A stretch of DNA of 64,000 bases from NCBI GenBank assembly GCA_013399895.1, contig VXBA01000138.1, forward strand, positions 1,262,314-1,326,313, read 5' to 3'. Source of the stretch: Serilophus lunatus (lineage: Eukaryota; Chordata; Aves; Passeriformes; Eurylaimidae). A program made the position numbers and the translations under genes. Below are positions 30,301 to 44,404 of this stretch, one piece after another. The notes below the pieces were generated by a model. The model saw only the letters and a program-made list of their open reading frames with translations, did not search any database and had not been told where the DNA came from. The stretch's first letter is position 1. Every line of letters begins with the position of its first letter.

Positions 30301-33300
30301 GCCCATCAGGAGATAGGTTTGGCAGCAATGACAGTGGGGGAGACTGTGGACACATTCTCCCCTACAGAAAATACAGCAGTGACAGTAGTGACACTTCATA
30401 TTTGCTACTGTTGCTTTCAGTTACAGGAATTTTTCTCCCAGTTGAAACTCAGCCTGACTCAAACACAGCTCCAAAGAGCCATGTGGTGTATGGGCTCTGT
30501 ACAACTTCTGTCTCTCAGCCATCAAACAGAAAAACAGCTGCAAGAGGAAGCCAGACCTGGCAATCAGAAGGACCTACATGAACTCTGCCAGGCCTTCCAG
30601 GGATCCTCCTCATGCCAGAGCTCACCTGTGCTGGCTGACCCTGAGCCCTGGTGCAGGAGGAAGTGCTGCTCTCCCACCAGCCCTGACTGACAGCAGGGAG
30701 AGGGGCCTCTCCACGCTCTCTGCACGGCCCTTCGGCTTCCAGCAACCATCTGCCAGCAACAAGCTCTTTAAACAGCTCTCAGGATCTGAGCATGGCTCTG
30801 TTCCTAGAAACTCGTCTGGCTTCATACAGTATTTCAAGCCAAAGACATCTTGACTCTACCAAGTGGAACTAAATCATCTGTACAGACACCACTACGATGA
30901 TCTTTGAGCCACGTCCCCACTCCGAGTGTTCCCTTCACAGCAAATGTCCAGTCGGCTCTAACACAAGTCACAGCTGCACATTTGAAATCACACACACGTT
31001 GGAAACAGCCACAACTCCCGCTGGCACTGCGGTGCCAATAAATAAATTTCCTGCTCTGCAAATGAGTGCATTCACCTGAAAGGGGAGCACTGAAACTAGA
31101 GCTGATTTACAACAGTAAGCAAACAAAAACATTGCTTGGAGGAAATGCTTGGTCAAGTCTACATTTTAGAAAACTTTCCCTTAAAATTTTGCTTTAAAAA
31201 AAAACAAAATGGAAAAAACCCCAACCAAACAAAAAAGAAACATTAAAAAACCCCACCCAAACAGAACCATTTCCATGAAAAGTTTGCATTTCTTTTACAA
31301 CGAGGGAAGGGGGCAGAGGATCTGCCCTGGCTAATAACCATCCACAGAACAGCAGGGGCAGGGAAAGCCCAACACACCTGCCAAGAGCAAAGCCTTGGTG
31401 CCCTCCCTGCACAGGTACTTGCACATGTGTGATCCAACTGCTGGAACACAACCCAAGGCTGGGATTGCTCCATAAAACACTGTCTGTTCCATACACCTCA
31501 CTGGCATCTTCACACAGAACTCAAAGCAAGAGGGTCTGCAAACTTCTTTTGTGGTTTGATTTGAAAATACTGTGTTTGACAATGTATTTTGAATGCATAA
31601 GATTATTCAGATGTCCTTCAGAAAACGAAGTATGAGACAAGAGATTCTACTGGAAAGGACTTTATTTCATGTTTTCCTCATACAGAATTTCTGACAAAAA
31701 AAAAAATGTAGTTGCCTCCCTCCTCTCAACAAATGCAGTCATTCTTCACTACGAGAGACCCTTGTGTTCAGATCCCCCCCAAGTTCACCTATTGGTTCAC
31801 TGAAAAGGGTTCACCTTTCAATAGATTCTTTTCATCCAGCCAGCAAAAGGCTGTGGATTTTTTCATTACAATTAAAAATGAAAGTTAGCTGAACTTAAGA
31901 GTTCAACTATCAGAATGATTAAAACATTTATTTTTTCTGTAGATTTAAACTTCCTTATAGGTTTTGTGGTCATATCACTATGATGTTTTCCCTCTGTCAC
32001 TGTATCCTTTCTCTTAAATCCTGCCTTTAGACTCGTCATATGCTATTGGTTCTCCAAAACAAACTAGGGATTTTTAATAAATACTCTAAGTTCATAGGGT
32101 TTATAGTCCCTTTAGTATGACTTTTTTAATAAAGACAAAAGTTTGTGTTGGAGCAGCAGCAGATAAAACGGGTTAGAAATGCAGCTGCACCAATCTGAAC
32201 AAGGGAGAAATAAAAATATGTGTATTCTTAAAAAATATCAATAATTACACTTAACTCATCATCAAGACAGGGTTGTAAATTACAGTTTAGCTGCCTTTAT
32301 TGATCCAATATAAATATTAGGACCAAGCTGTACTATGCTGGGGAGGGAAAAAGAAATGATCATGGCATGTTTTAGATCCCCGATTCATCTTTCCTGGCAC
32401 AAGACAGAGTGAGTCTAAGCTGCTGTGCAGGAAGCAAGGAGATGAGGTGGGCTCAGCTGGCTCAGCATTGGCTGTGTCTTGTCAATAGCAGTTTGAAAAG
32501 GGATGAATCACAAGTAACAAACCATGAGTCTTTGGGGCCACCCTGTAGAAGTCATGTCGTCTGCAGAATATGCTTCAGCCATGTGCTTGCTGGGTACCAA
32601 GCTCTTTTTTTCTGCCTAAATGCATGGTACAAAGTGCCAGAGTTGTACAGCTCTGAAACTTCTTTTAGGGCAACTTCACAAAGCCTAACGTGACTTTAAC
32701 TAAAAGCATAGTATATACTGAATGTTGATAGTTTCATATAAAGGGGTGTAGCTCTGCAAGTCTTCACCAAACCCACAACAGATAAAAGAAAACTGAAGCA
32801 AAGCTACATTGGAAACAAACATTATTAGATCAACTGGGGGTTAGATATAAACCTACCTTAATCTGCATTGACTCATGTTGAGCTGTAAAATTATGTAACA
32901 TCAACTGTGGCTCAAAGCTATTCAGTTAAAAGAACTACAGACACTATGCCAGCATGCAAAGTCCCCACAGAAATGTCCATTCCTGAGTATAGGAAAAAGG
33001 AACTTCATGTATTTGCAACACTGTTTGAGCCCCCTGAAAAATAAATGAGCAAAGACTTCCGCAAAATAGGCATTTTGCCTTTGCGTAGTGAAGCAAGTCA
33101 GAGAAGCCACAGAATGCAGTCCAGCAAGTGGTTCCCTTGGTCCCCAGAAGCAATTCAGTGACAGCAGCATGTGCTGCTTCCAGCTGATGCATCCAGCTGC
33201 AGCCCCACAGATGCACTTTCCCTGCTTTCACTTCAAACTTAGTATCAGGCTCTTCACTGCAGGACAGATATGACCTCTGTTTATTCCAAAATACCAGTAG

Positions 33301-34707
33301 TTATCACCCTTTCCTCTTTCTAAACAGATTAGAATGAGGGGAAGAAGAATAAAAGTATGAGAACCAGGCAGAATCCCTCCATAATGAAAGAAACTTACTT
33401 CTTTTCCAGATCTCTTAGTTTGCCTCCCTTTCGGAGTTGGGAAAGCAACTCAACACAGAGTTCAAGACTGAAGGAGAGTGAAACACACACAGAGCACATT
33501 ACCTGCCCCAGAGCAGTAATGATGTCTTCCAGCAAAGAGAATCCCTGCAAACTCTGACTATAAGACATTACAAGCCATGGCATCACTCCCGTCTAACTGT
33601 GTTCATTGTATTAAGTGTAGCTACCTCCACAGAAAGCAGTAAAGGCTCTATTCGAGAGACATTTAAAAAATACAATTACTTCTCATTCATCGTCTTCTCC
33701 AATGTAGCAAGGATAAGGAGATGGGCCTAGATCCTGCATTTTAAAATTTTCAGGTGAAATTGTCCCTCCATTTGGAGGGGAGACATTGCACAGCACATGT
33801 GGTATAGAGCACACGCAGCCTGTGGGCAGAGGAACCCATCATCCCATTGTCCTGCTAGGGACTCCCACCAAGTGACAGAACAGCCTGAGAATAATGAAGA
33901 TAGCTTATCCACAGAATTTAATGTGTTCCTATATGCATTAATCTTTTTGGTCTTTGAAGTTTTGTGGAAAGTAACTTTTAAAAAAATGTGATTTAAAACA
34001 AAAGGACATGAACTAAATTCCTTTGAATCCAGAAGCACATTTGAAAAATTAATTAACCTTATAGGAGGTGGTGGGTCCAACATACACAAGTATTTCACAA
34101 AACATGTTTCTGGAAGAAGGTTATAATCCCCAACTACTGATACTTTATCCTCCAAGGGCTAGGACTCTAGAGGAGTGGCAGAGCACTATAGAGCTGCTGT
34201 TGCTTTGTGTTCCAGGATAATCAGTTCAGCATGCAGTTGGGGAAGTCCATAGCACAGGCATCCTTCACATTATCACCATCTCAGCTGTCAACTATATCAT
34301 TAGAAAATACAAATTAGACAGCCAGAGTCCCGAAAAGAATGTGTAAGGGCCACAAGTCACATGCTAAACTGGCATAAAAAATTAACTTCATTTACTGAAA
34401 TGGAGCCATACTGACCCTTTGAGCCTTTGTCATCACGAGTAAATATAGAAAAAAAAAGAAGACAGTTAACAGCAGAGTAGATGAAATACTGCTGCAACAC
34501 TGTACAGAGACAATGGTTTACCGCATGATTTCATTCCTGTAAAATATAAGAAATATTATCTACTTTTCTGCCTATGAACAAATGTGGCAGACTAAGAACA
34601 AAATGAGCAAGAGTCAAAGCAGTCAAAGCCTAATGGCTTCCACTGAGTATAAATAACATTTGTCTTTCAAAGCACAATCTGTATAGCAATGCAAAACCTT
34701 CCCTTAC

Positions 34708-34810
34708 CTTCTGCAAAAGGTTCCCATTCATAAAATCGACCCATAAATGGCTTGTTATTGTATGATGCACATTGCACCTCTCTAATATTTCTGCTGCTTT
34801 CAGGACACAT
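34708..34810 (-). CDS. THSD4: THSD4 (ADAMTSL6) coding exon C, conserved cysteine-rich segment
   Basis: This 103-bp internal exon encodes 34 complete codons plus one base. The peptide starts MCPESSRNIREVQC and goes on through ASYNNKPFMGRFYEW to PFAE. It is nearly identical to human THSD4 as I recall it, with only V to M at the first residue and S to N in SRNIR. This is part of the ADAMTS-like cysteine-rich module downstream of the first TSP1 repeat. The acceptor (TTTTTTTTATCTAAACAG, just above 34810) and the donor GTAAGG (34707-34702) are both good. It enters in phase 0, matching the end of exon B, and leaves in phase 1, so the next exon should start by completing a G.. codon, expected to be Val. 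I did not find that next exon, which should encode something like KGNRKCELNC, in the left 34.7 kb. It probably lies outside the window. Confidence 0.96.
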
Positions 34811-37800
34811 CTGTTTAGATAAAAAAAACAGTCACATTATAATCAACAGTAAAGCTATTATTAATTAACTTTAGAAGGTTAATGAAGGAATTGCAAAATT
34901 CTAATCTAGATGAATGATATAAACATCAAGAGACTCTTTTTCTGTAAAACAGGCAGCAAATAGCATACTTTTAAGTGACAGTGCCTGTAGAAGAAAATGA
35001 ATTTGTGGAGTTAATGGAGCAACAGTTCTATTACAAAATTAAAGTTTTTATTAAGCTGTCATTTTCCTCGGCAACAAGACAACACTTCAAGATAAATTCA
35101 GTAGATTAGATAAGAATTATTTCCTTTCTACAGCAGCTTCACATTTTTCACCATCAACTTTTTGGGCTCAAATCCAATAGAGTTGAAACACTTAACATAC
35201 AGCTTCCATAACTTATTACAAACTGGCCACACCAGCTTCTTATTCTCATCCTATGCTTCAATACCATTTTACCATTTCCTTTAGTATTTCTACCATGCTG
35301 CTATTACAGTCATTGCACAACTTTGCATTTTAACTCTTGCCTTCCAGTCCTAATTTCAAAGTCCTTGTGCCTGAAGAGCAAGAAGAGCTTCCTATATACA
35401 AACACATGTGCACTCACACAGGTACTTTACAGATGGAAGTAACATCCTTTATTAGGTCTGCAATGCACACCTTTGGCAGACCAGCTTTGTTTGTATTTGA
35501 AGTAGATTCTGAAAGTAAATACAAGTTAAATAGTTAATTACTTTGTTCTGCCTGTATCCTCACATTACTCCAGTTACAGCTGAAGACTTCTCTGTGTGTG
35601 GGCACATGCAGAGGGGGAAAAGACTTCTAGAAAAGGCAGGGAGTTAATTAGAACAATTTCTATGCTTGGAGAAATAGGCAAGCTTTGAGCACAGATGCAT
35701 TTTTTGGGGTAGCCTTTAGATAAATGAAAATGACTACTCAAAACAATATTCAAAAACAGTAGAAATCACATGAAGAACTGGACTCTGTATGACAGAGATT
35801 TCAAGAGAACTAATCCTACAGCAAATATATGAAAGCAGCATGGCTAAATGTGTTTTTGAAGACAACAGCAAGAGAATCAGTAAGAACAGCTCCTGTTGCA
35901 ACTGCAAGTTCTCTTCTCTTTGTATAGTGGGAAAGACTGGCTGTCTTTGCAGGGAAAGCCGCACACCAGAGGTCCCCAGGGAGTTCTTGCTTTGTATCCA
36001 CCATCTCTGTAAGAAGATGCTTGCAACTGAATCAAAGAGACTCAAGGGTTTTTAAGTGGGCTATAAACTGTACCAAAGACATGCCTGGGGGAAGGGTCAT
36101 GGACTAGTTTATCTTCTATTAGAATCATGGTAACAAATCTTCTAGAATAAACACTGGTTCTGGCCAAGCAGGCATCTGTGCTTTGTTTGCCCACCCTTCT
36201 GAGGTCTCCAAGTACATGCAAATACTGTTTTCCTCAAAAAACTCCCTAATTAAAAAAAAAAAGCCCTCCTTGAAAAATAGGACCATGAGCCACCACATTG
36301 GAAGGGTGGGACCAAAAGTCTTTCTAATGCAGAAAGCAAAGCTTTATTCCCACAAATGAAACACAGATCCTTCCATCTGTGGCACAGCAGTGCAGCAGAG
36401 TAATTCAGCCACAACCACCAACTAAGGCATTTTTCATGGAAATCAATTATTACACATATCCTAAAGGTGAAAGGACAGAACCTGAGCTGGCATAAATTAA
36501 GGTCACTACACTAAATCAGAGCAGAACAAACATCAGTTTGCACCAGCAAAGAACCCAGCTCGAAGGGTTTCTTTTTGGAACGCTTTTCCTTTTTTTTTTT
36601 GGCACACATTTTCTACCAGTCTATTGTGAAGTTTAGTTGTTTCTTGTTTTTCTTTTTCTGACCCTTGAGCTCATGCTGTTGTGTACCAGTATTTCTGGCT
36701 CATAAACCATTTCCTGTACACCCTGCTCATACCAACTGCAGGCAATGCATGAGTAAAAATATCAAAATATTCATTGTTGTTGCCAACAAAATGTGACACC
36801 CATCCCTTCTAAGATCATTTTCATATAGCTACAATTTCTGTTTTTAAACTTGCTGTTGCCCAGAAGACAGAGGCCCCACCGCTTTAAAGCAGGACAAAGG
36901 ACTGACAAATACACTGAACACTGCGTGGATCAAGCCAAAATCAGAAGAAAAGGCTAACTCAGTAACATCCCTGCTACTTCAGAAGTCCAAAATCAGTTGC
37001 CCTTCCTCCATTTCATTCATCAAGGTTTAATGGCAATATAGAATTTTGAGTGACAATTTTAGTGACCTGGTCTGCAAAAACACTTTGCTTTATTCTTTAT
37101 AAAGATGATACTCATTTTTATTTTAAAATGTCTTCTGAAGTATTTTATGAAAGAGTACAAATAGACAAAATTACTACAGTTTATGAATCACCAAGGCTTT
37201 TGAGTTATATTCTACTCTACAGATGTACTAGTTAACATCTATGCATCATTTCCTAACCTCACCTGAATTGTTAATGCATAGCTAAATGAAGTGACAACCT
37301 TATAGTGTCCCCCAGAATGAAATCCTTGAGGCTTTCTTAGAAGACTTAAAAGTGCTGGGCACTTTCTCTCGGCTTCTCTGGCTTTTTAGCACAGCTTTTA
37401 TGCAGAAAATCACCACAAGGAAAACGCCTGACCATGTTCAATCAAAAGTGAAGCTTCACTATAGGGGCTTTCCATAGATCCTCATATTTTATTTATTCCC
37501 TGAGAGTAGGACCTATTTTTACACTTCTCTGTAATTACTATTTGTCATATGTAGTTTGACTATAAAACTCCTAAGAGACACCAACAAGCATCTGTGGTGA
37601 GAAGATGACAACCCCAAGAATGCTCACCTTGACAATGTGTAGCAGTTGTCCCTTGCAGAGTTCACACACAGGGCTGGGAAAGACAAGTGAGGACAAAGCC
37701 AGGTTTCCCCACAGCCCCCTGGGCTGCAGGGGTGTCCTGTCACACCTGGGATGGGCTCACCTGGGGCCGAGGCTCTGCCCAGCACAGCCCTGACCCCCTG

Positions 37801-38243
37801 CCCAGCCAAGGGCAGCTGGCTGTAAAAAGCAGGCACGCTGGCATGTCTGCAGATGAAGAATGTTCCTGTGGCTAAGCCAGAGTACGAGGATTTAAGCAAC
37901 TCAGGTCTCTTTCCAAAATTTCCCAGAGACTTTTGGACTGAACTTTGCTAAAGTATTTAACTTACTGTGTGATTCTCCCTCAGTTTCCACTCAGTGACAT
38001 GAGGGCATTAGGATCATGCTGCCTGGTAGGGAACTGAAAATAATTTTTTGGTCAACAATATGTTGACTTTCATTCAGTGTTTTGTTAATGACAGATCTAG
38101 AATTGCAATTTTTCCTCAAAAACTTTGTCTTGTGATTACTGAGGGAGTTATCTAAGGTTTTTCATAGAGGTTTTGGCATAGAAAACAGGATGGCCTCTTT
38201 GGATGTTTACAGAAAAAGAAATAAAATCTCCTTTTTAAAACAA

Positions 38244-38260
38244 GGGTTAGGGTTAGGGTT
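38244..38260 (+). repeat. Short interstitial telomeric repeat
   Basis: GGGTTAGGGTTAGGGTT is nearly three perfect units of the vertebrate telomere hexamer TTAGGG, inside the intron between exons B and C. Confidence 0.9.
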
Positions 38261-39360
38261 GTGGAGGCCAAAGCAGCAAAAAATGTACTTTGCGTCTGCT
38301 ATGTCAAATCTCAGATTCCTCCATGTAAAGGCAGATATAAATTATCTAGAAATATATACTCTCTCTGCTTGGAGAGGTTTTTTTAATTATTGTTCTTTCA
38401 CTTGTGCTCTGTAAAATTAGATACAGCATCTAGAATCCATAATTTTGTATGTTTTTAGACGATGCTTCTTCTACTTAAAATATGCTGCTTGGACAAATCA
38501 ATGCTGTAAATTTAGCATATGGGGCTGCATTCAGCAAAGTACCTTCAAAGTGAAGGACATCTCCACACAAGGTAAGATGCTCTCAGAGCTCCCACTGCTA
38601 CATTTTCATGCAGCTGTTTCAACAACCAGGACACAGCCAACTCTTCTTCCCGTACTTTCTGCATGGGAAGTTACCAGCAACAGCACAGCACTCCAATGAT
38701 GAGCCAGGCAGTGCTTAAGACAAAACATTTTAGAAATATCCCTTTGTATTTTGGGACCTCAGGCCAAATTTCCTGAAATACACTGTGCCTGCCACTGATA
38801 GAAACTTTGTACTTCTGAAACAGTAGCTTTATTTATGCCTCTATTCCTTCTGATATATGCAGGTATGACAGTATTCTGAGGGACAGCAACACACAGTACT
38901 TTTCTTTGTCACGTACCATTAGAGCTTTCTTAAAATGAGCTACTAGTACAGCTAAGACCGTAAAACACAACCAAAAAAAAGAAACCACCCTACTTGCTTT
39001 TTAGCCTTTGGGTAACATTCAAAAAGCACAGGATTTTAACAAAATCTTTGACACTTTGGTTAATTAAAGAGGTGTTGGCAAAATACCAGCAAATTATCAG
39101 TCTGCCAGCAGATGTGGGCTCACAGAACAGCTGCTGAGATAATACACTTCTGGAAAGGCATAAACGGGCCATTTTGGTCCTGAAGCCACCTCTACAGGCA
39201 ATTAAAACATTGACTAAGATTTTGGCAATGTTTCATTCTTATGACCTACAGTAACTGGCAAACTCTTTTTCCAAGGCCTCATATTCCTTCTTGATTCTCC
39301 AGGCTCAGACATAATTCATAATTAATATTTTCTATAAAATGAAATAAGGTATATTAAATA

Positions 39361-39386
39361 TGTCTAGATATCTGTGTCTAGATATC
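39361..39386 (+). repeat. Direct repeat of TGTCTAGATATC
   Basis: Two 12-bp copies separated by two bases. Each contains the partly self-complementary TCTAGATATC. Confidence 0.85.
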
Positions 39387-41240
39387 AGACACAGGCAGAC
39401 TTTTTATTCAAATGGAATTGATGCTTCTGAATAACAAAAATATGCAAGAAACTTTAAAATGCGTGTAAAGAACAGTTCTACAGTAAAAATAGTGTTAGCC
39501 AGCTCTAGTTACAGTCCACAGCCACAGACAGTGCAGTAGAAATGTCTGACCTGACAGGGAGTGAGAATTCCCATCTGTGAACACAGTAGTATCTGGACAA
39601 GTTTATGAGGAATGAGCACCTGTACTGCAGAACTCTGGGCACTGCCTCCAGCCATGTACTCACACCCACATGTCTGTGGCAATGCAGATTAAGCTCAGTA
39701 ATGACAACCACCCCATAAACTGGTAACGTGTTTTACTGACCACAGATCAGTAAATGCAGAGTCTATGGGAACAAGTACTACAGGGTTACTGCCTTTCTCT
39801 TTCCCCTCTCTCCTTTCCAGGGGCTGCCTGTCACAGATGGTAAAGAGCCTAGATGTGTGTGCACAATACAAAATCACTGTATTTCCACCCAGGTCCCAGT
39901 CAGCCAGCAGTGAGCTGGTATTTGGAACACTTCCATAGCTGCCTGCCCCGAGGTACCTGCTGACTCCCACTGTCACAGGGAAGGGAACTGCTGCTGTCTC
40001 AGTCTGGAACTTGAGAAACCTTCTTTCCATTAATGATTTCAGCTTTGCACCAAAAAGGTCCTCTGAATTTAACCAGAAAGGTCTTTGAAGTGTTACTTAA
40101 ACCTCATCTGTATTAACTACAATCTACCAGACAAATAACGTGGCAAGTGCATCTATTACTGCTTTACCTTCTTTCCACTCTGTAGCACTTCACATCTGAA
40201 AACGCAGCCTGTCTAATAATGGGGAAGAAAGCTCCACCAAACAGATGGAAAAGTAAGTATTTCTGTTTAACTTTACAGGTTTGTGGCTTTTTTCTTTTTA
40301 TATTCTCACTGACAGATCCATCTGATTAGACTGAAATAACTTATTTCAGATTTCCAACAACTTGTAAAAGATTCAAGTCCAGCTTTGGTTTTAAATAAAA
40401 CATTAGTCACTCACCCATCCCACACAAAGCATCTACCCTGATCTAATGTCCACGACTGGAAACATTTGGAACTACCAGCATAGGAGGGGTTCACCAAGGA
40501 GCTATAATAGGAAAATTAACAGTATATTTCCTCAGTACAACAAAAAACATGTCAAGGACATAATCCATTCCTGTTTATTGCTAAAATTTTAAAAATACTA
40601 TTCAAAAGAAAAAAACCCAAGCAAACAAATGAACAAGCAAAAAAAACCCAAAACCTGAGAAACAATAATTTGTGCCTACAAGATTGAAGTTTAGCAATTA
40701 AATACTGGAAGACAAATACTGGACACAGACCATGCTGGAACAAAGTATCATCTGGTGCAGAGTGATACACAAATATGCTGTGAAAGTCAGAGCTATGTCA
40801 ACTCACACCTGTGAACTCAAGACTGCTGCTGGACTTTTTTGATCCAGCAAAAGACCAGATGACAATCAACTCCTTTCAAAGCCATTTTTTAAAAAAATGT
40901 AGTTACTAATTTAGTGTCCCAAATGTCTTTTAGTGCCCAGTTCCCTGAGTTGAGAACTACTTCAGTATGAAGTCTGGAGCTTACATAGAACATTCTTCAC
41001 ATGATCCCCATCAAGCATCAAAAGCTTGGCATTTGCAGCCCAGTCTCAGCAGTGGTATCACTTTTCTATAGAAATAACATTGCATAAAAAAAAATCCAGC
41101 AAATACAAGAATCGCTCTATTCAAATATCCATTTATAGAAACACTACCTAATGTTCAAGGTGCTTAAACTGCACTCTATTGCCTCATTTAATGGGAAATC
41201 AATGAAAAGCTATTACCATTTGACACAGCCTGGCTCAAAC

Positions 41241-41268
41241 TCCTGAAGAATTCTTCCTGAAGAATTCC
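41241..41268 (+). repeat. 14-bp tandem duplication
   Basis: TCCTGAAGAATTCT is followed directly by TCCTGAAGAATTCC, differing in the last base only. Confidence 0.9.
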
Positions 41269-44200
41269 TTAACATAGGAGCTGTCAGCCTTGCTGCAATC
41301 CAGTGTCTCATCTGTCTACATTGTTCAAATACATCTGCAAAATACTCCTTGAAAAACGGGAGGTTTATGCAAGGTTTGTGTTAAGGAAAGTTGTTTGAAT
41401 ATAATAGGAGTAGTTTTCCTTATTCTAGAAAAATCAGCCTTTCCAAAACCCTGTCTAGGAGGCACCACCAGCTTTGAAAGACCCTGAGACAAACTCATAT
41501 TTGATGCATCCTTAGTAAAGTCTACAGACTTAGAGTTGATGTATCTATTCCTCATAGTTTGTAGAAAATTATGCCAACTGATAAAACAACTATTCTAGGC
41601 TGTCCAGCAGTGTTTTATTAACATTTCTAAAAATCCTTTCTCTTGGAGCTGTCTGTCCTTTCTGGACTGCAGGCTTTATGTCACGTAGGCTTCACTACTG
41701 CACTCTTTTATTCTCCCAGCTCCACCAGTGTGCAGGAATAATCCCCTAGCATTTTTCTATATGAAAGCTTAATCAATGTCAATGGAAATTCAATTGCATG
41801 CATTCCATTTAAATGACTGGCCTTTGTGTGGGAGGAGGGAACACCTGAATGGTTCCAGCAGAAGGACTGAATGTTTAGGGAAGTTTCTGACTTGTATTAC
41901 CATGATATTCCACATTTTAATGAAAAATTCTTATTACAGTAGTAATCACAATATTTTTAGAGAATGATCTCTAATCTAAGTAACAACCAGGCAACAGAAA
42001 TGTCAATGCAGTGTTATATGAGAAGCGTACAGATGTTACTACACCTAGGGGGAATTGTAAGTCTGTGGAGAGACTTTATTTTCTTCTTGTTTCCTAAAAA
42101 AAAATCCAAACCCACAATGCAGAATAATTTGTTTTCTACAAAACAGAACATTTTTAGAGCACTTAACGTAGCTTAAAAATTATTATGAGTTTAGGAACCC
42201 AGTAGAACAGAAATTGCAGCACTATACAGATTTTAGAGTTCTATTAAAAATGAGTTTCTGCTACAACACACTCTTACACTGTTTCTGCAGTATGTTCTTT
42301 CTTCCTAGATCATACATTTAAAAGAAAAAAGAAAAGTACCTTCAATTAACTAACAGATAATTTTGTGTCATTTTATAAAGCTTTGGTACAGATGCAGCTG
42401 GTGGCACTGTCCATTTACTGAGGAGTTTGTCCAACTTTAACTGCTCAGACTAAAACTTTCCACTCCTGGTATCTGTCCTAGTCTCATTTTTTTTGACTGA
42501 AACATTTCATCCAAGAATGGTTCTGAAGGAAAACAAAAGAGAGAAGTGTTTTATTTTTTCCCATGCTTCCAATATTCTGATAATTTTATTTGTTTTTTCA
42601 AAATATAAGTGCCTGTTTTATTTTAATGAGTAAAATGATGTCAGCCAGGAAAGTGGGGGTTTTTTGTCAAGAATGCATCCTCTGCCTTTTAGATGGAAAT
42701 CTACCCAAGTATAGTCAGGCCACAAGATTTTGAAAAAAGTGCTGATAACATTCTTTGTACACTTTTGGTCAAAACCTGCTAAAGTTTTGCAGCTAAACTA
42801 GTGGAATCATCTGTTTACAAGTGTGTTCCACATCTGAGCCTCAAAGAGGCTGAGAAGCTTTCCAGCAATTATTGGAAGGTGCTCCTGAGGTCTCTGTTAG
42901 GGCAGGGACTGCTCTCAATAACCACTTGGACCCATTTTAGGCAGCATGGACAAAGCAAATGCCTATGCCTAAAATTCATGGAATACTTTAGAAAAACTTA
43001 GATGAGAGGCTTGGAAGCAAAAGAAAGCTTTTTTGATTTGTTTTAACACGAAAAGTAAGTCAGAGGACCTTAAAAGAATGTTTAATCTCAAATTATAAGA
43101 GACTGTCCATGCAATCACTATATAATTTTCTCTTTTTGCCTGTGAGGTCCATTCTCAATTACATGATTACATACTATTTTTCTGTATGATCTATGACTCA
43201 TTCAATGTGCAGAGTGCACTTACCCTGAGGATGAATTGGGAATATTTAATTAGAAGTTTTTTAGATAATCTCTGTCTCCTTCACTATAAAAGCCAGTAGG
43301 TTTAAAATGGACACACAGAATAAGGAAAATGAAAGGCAGTTTGTAGCTACTCTACCAGTTTTGAAGGAAGAAATATCACCTATACTGCAATTCACTTAAA
43401 CTAATCCTTTCCCAGTTTGTGAACTATGTACTTTCTGTTTTGGGGTCTGACTGAAAATTTCTGGACCAGATTTGGACAATGCAAATTTTGCTTTGACTAT
43501 TGTCAAGTACATGAGGATAAAAAAATCCAATCCAAACAACTCAACAAGTAGCAATAAATTATGGGACACTTCTTTTAAACCTCATTCTTCCATATCCCAG
43601 CTCCATTTCTCACAAAAAGATTAGATCTTGCTATCTCACAGCAGCTTTGTGAATTTTAAACCAAACACTGCAGTAATAGTACAGTTATCAACAACTAGTC
43701 CTTAGAGAAGCCTTCTTTTTTTCTCATCTTCTTCAAGGAGCATTTTTAAGGCAGGGAGCCAAAAGCTGAATAAAAAGAGAGTAACATTGAGTAGTGTATC
43801 CCTCATAACTATGCTGTTGATCTATGCAGGGACCCTGGGGTAAAATAATATATTATCAGACAATTAAATAGTTTTCTTAACACAAGAGTTACCACAGGAT
43901 TGTCGACAAAACTCCAGTTCTTAAAGTTCTAAACCACTGCAGGTTTCACTTTGTCCTTTTAATGGCACTTTGCTGCTGCAACTAAAAGCTCACATCACCA
44001 AGACTGACATCAGGAAGGGTCCCAAACTGAAGCCAAAACTGCCATCAGGACAACCAGTATTTCTTGGTATCTTTATCAAAGGAAGATGCAAAGAGAAATT
44101 CAGCAAAAGCAACAGTGCACTGTTGGTTGGCAGGTTACTGAATGCTGAAGGCAAAACCAAAAGCTGGTTTGCAGAACAAAGCAGGGCATGTTTCACCCAC

Positions 44201-44404
44201 TGCCCTCTAACACTGCTGTGACACAGGTGAAAAATGCAGAATTGGCTTTTCCACAAATGTAAGTTGAGAGTTTGAAGGTAAACAGCCTTACCAACCTATG
44301 ACTAGAAAGAAATTCTGTTTTATTGATTACACTTGCATGTCTCTAACATGTGCAATATGCTGCCCACAAAGGTTTTATTTCTGGACAAACACATGGCACA
44401 CTTG

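Larger units (their letters stand above)
1..34707 (-). other. THSD4: THSD4 intron after exon C, partial (at least 34.7 kb)
   Basis: The intron starts at the GTAAGG donor just below exon C and runs off the left edge. I looked on the minus strand for the expected next coding segment of the cysteine-rich module and did not find it. Two CR1 tails (about 9072-9117 and 13511-13608) and two MIR-like relics (about 8603-8700 and 21250-21365) are the only repeats I recognise. A GC-richer island lies near 30540-30760. Long stretches such as 1-8600, 13700-21200 and 21400-30100 hold only AT-rich sequence, simple repeats and short chance ORFs. Confidence 0.8.

Noticed and set aside
30319..30690. 123-codon plus-strand ORF overlapping several open frames on both strands
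   Set aside because: Several overlapping frames are open at once, which points to low stop density in GC-richer DNA and not to coding.
33727..34155. 142-codon minus-strand ORF about 550 bp downstream of exon C
   Set aside because: No THSD4 similarity, no domain and no splice sites in phase 1; best explained as chance.
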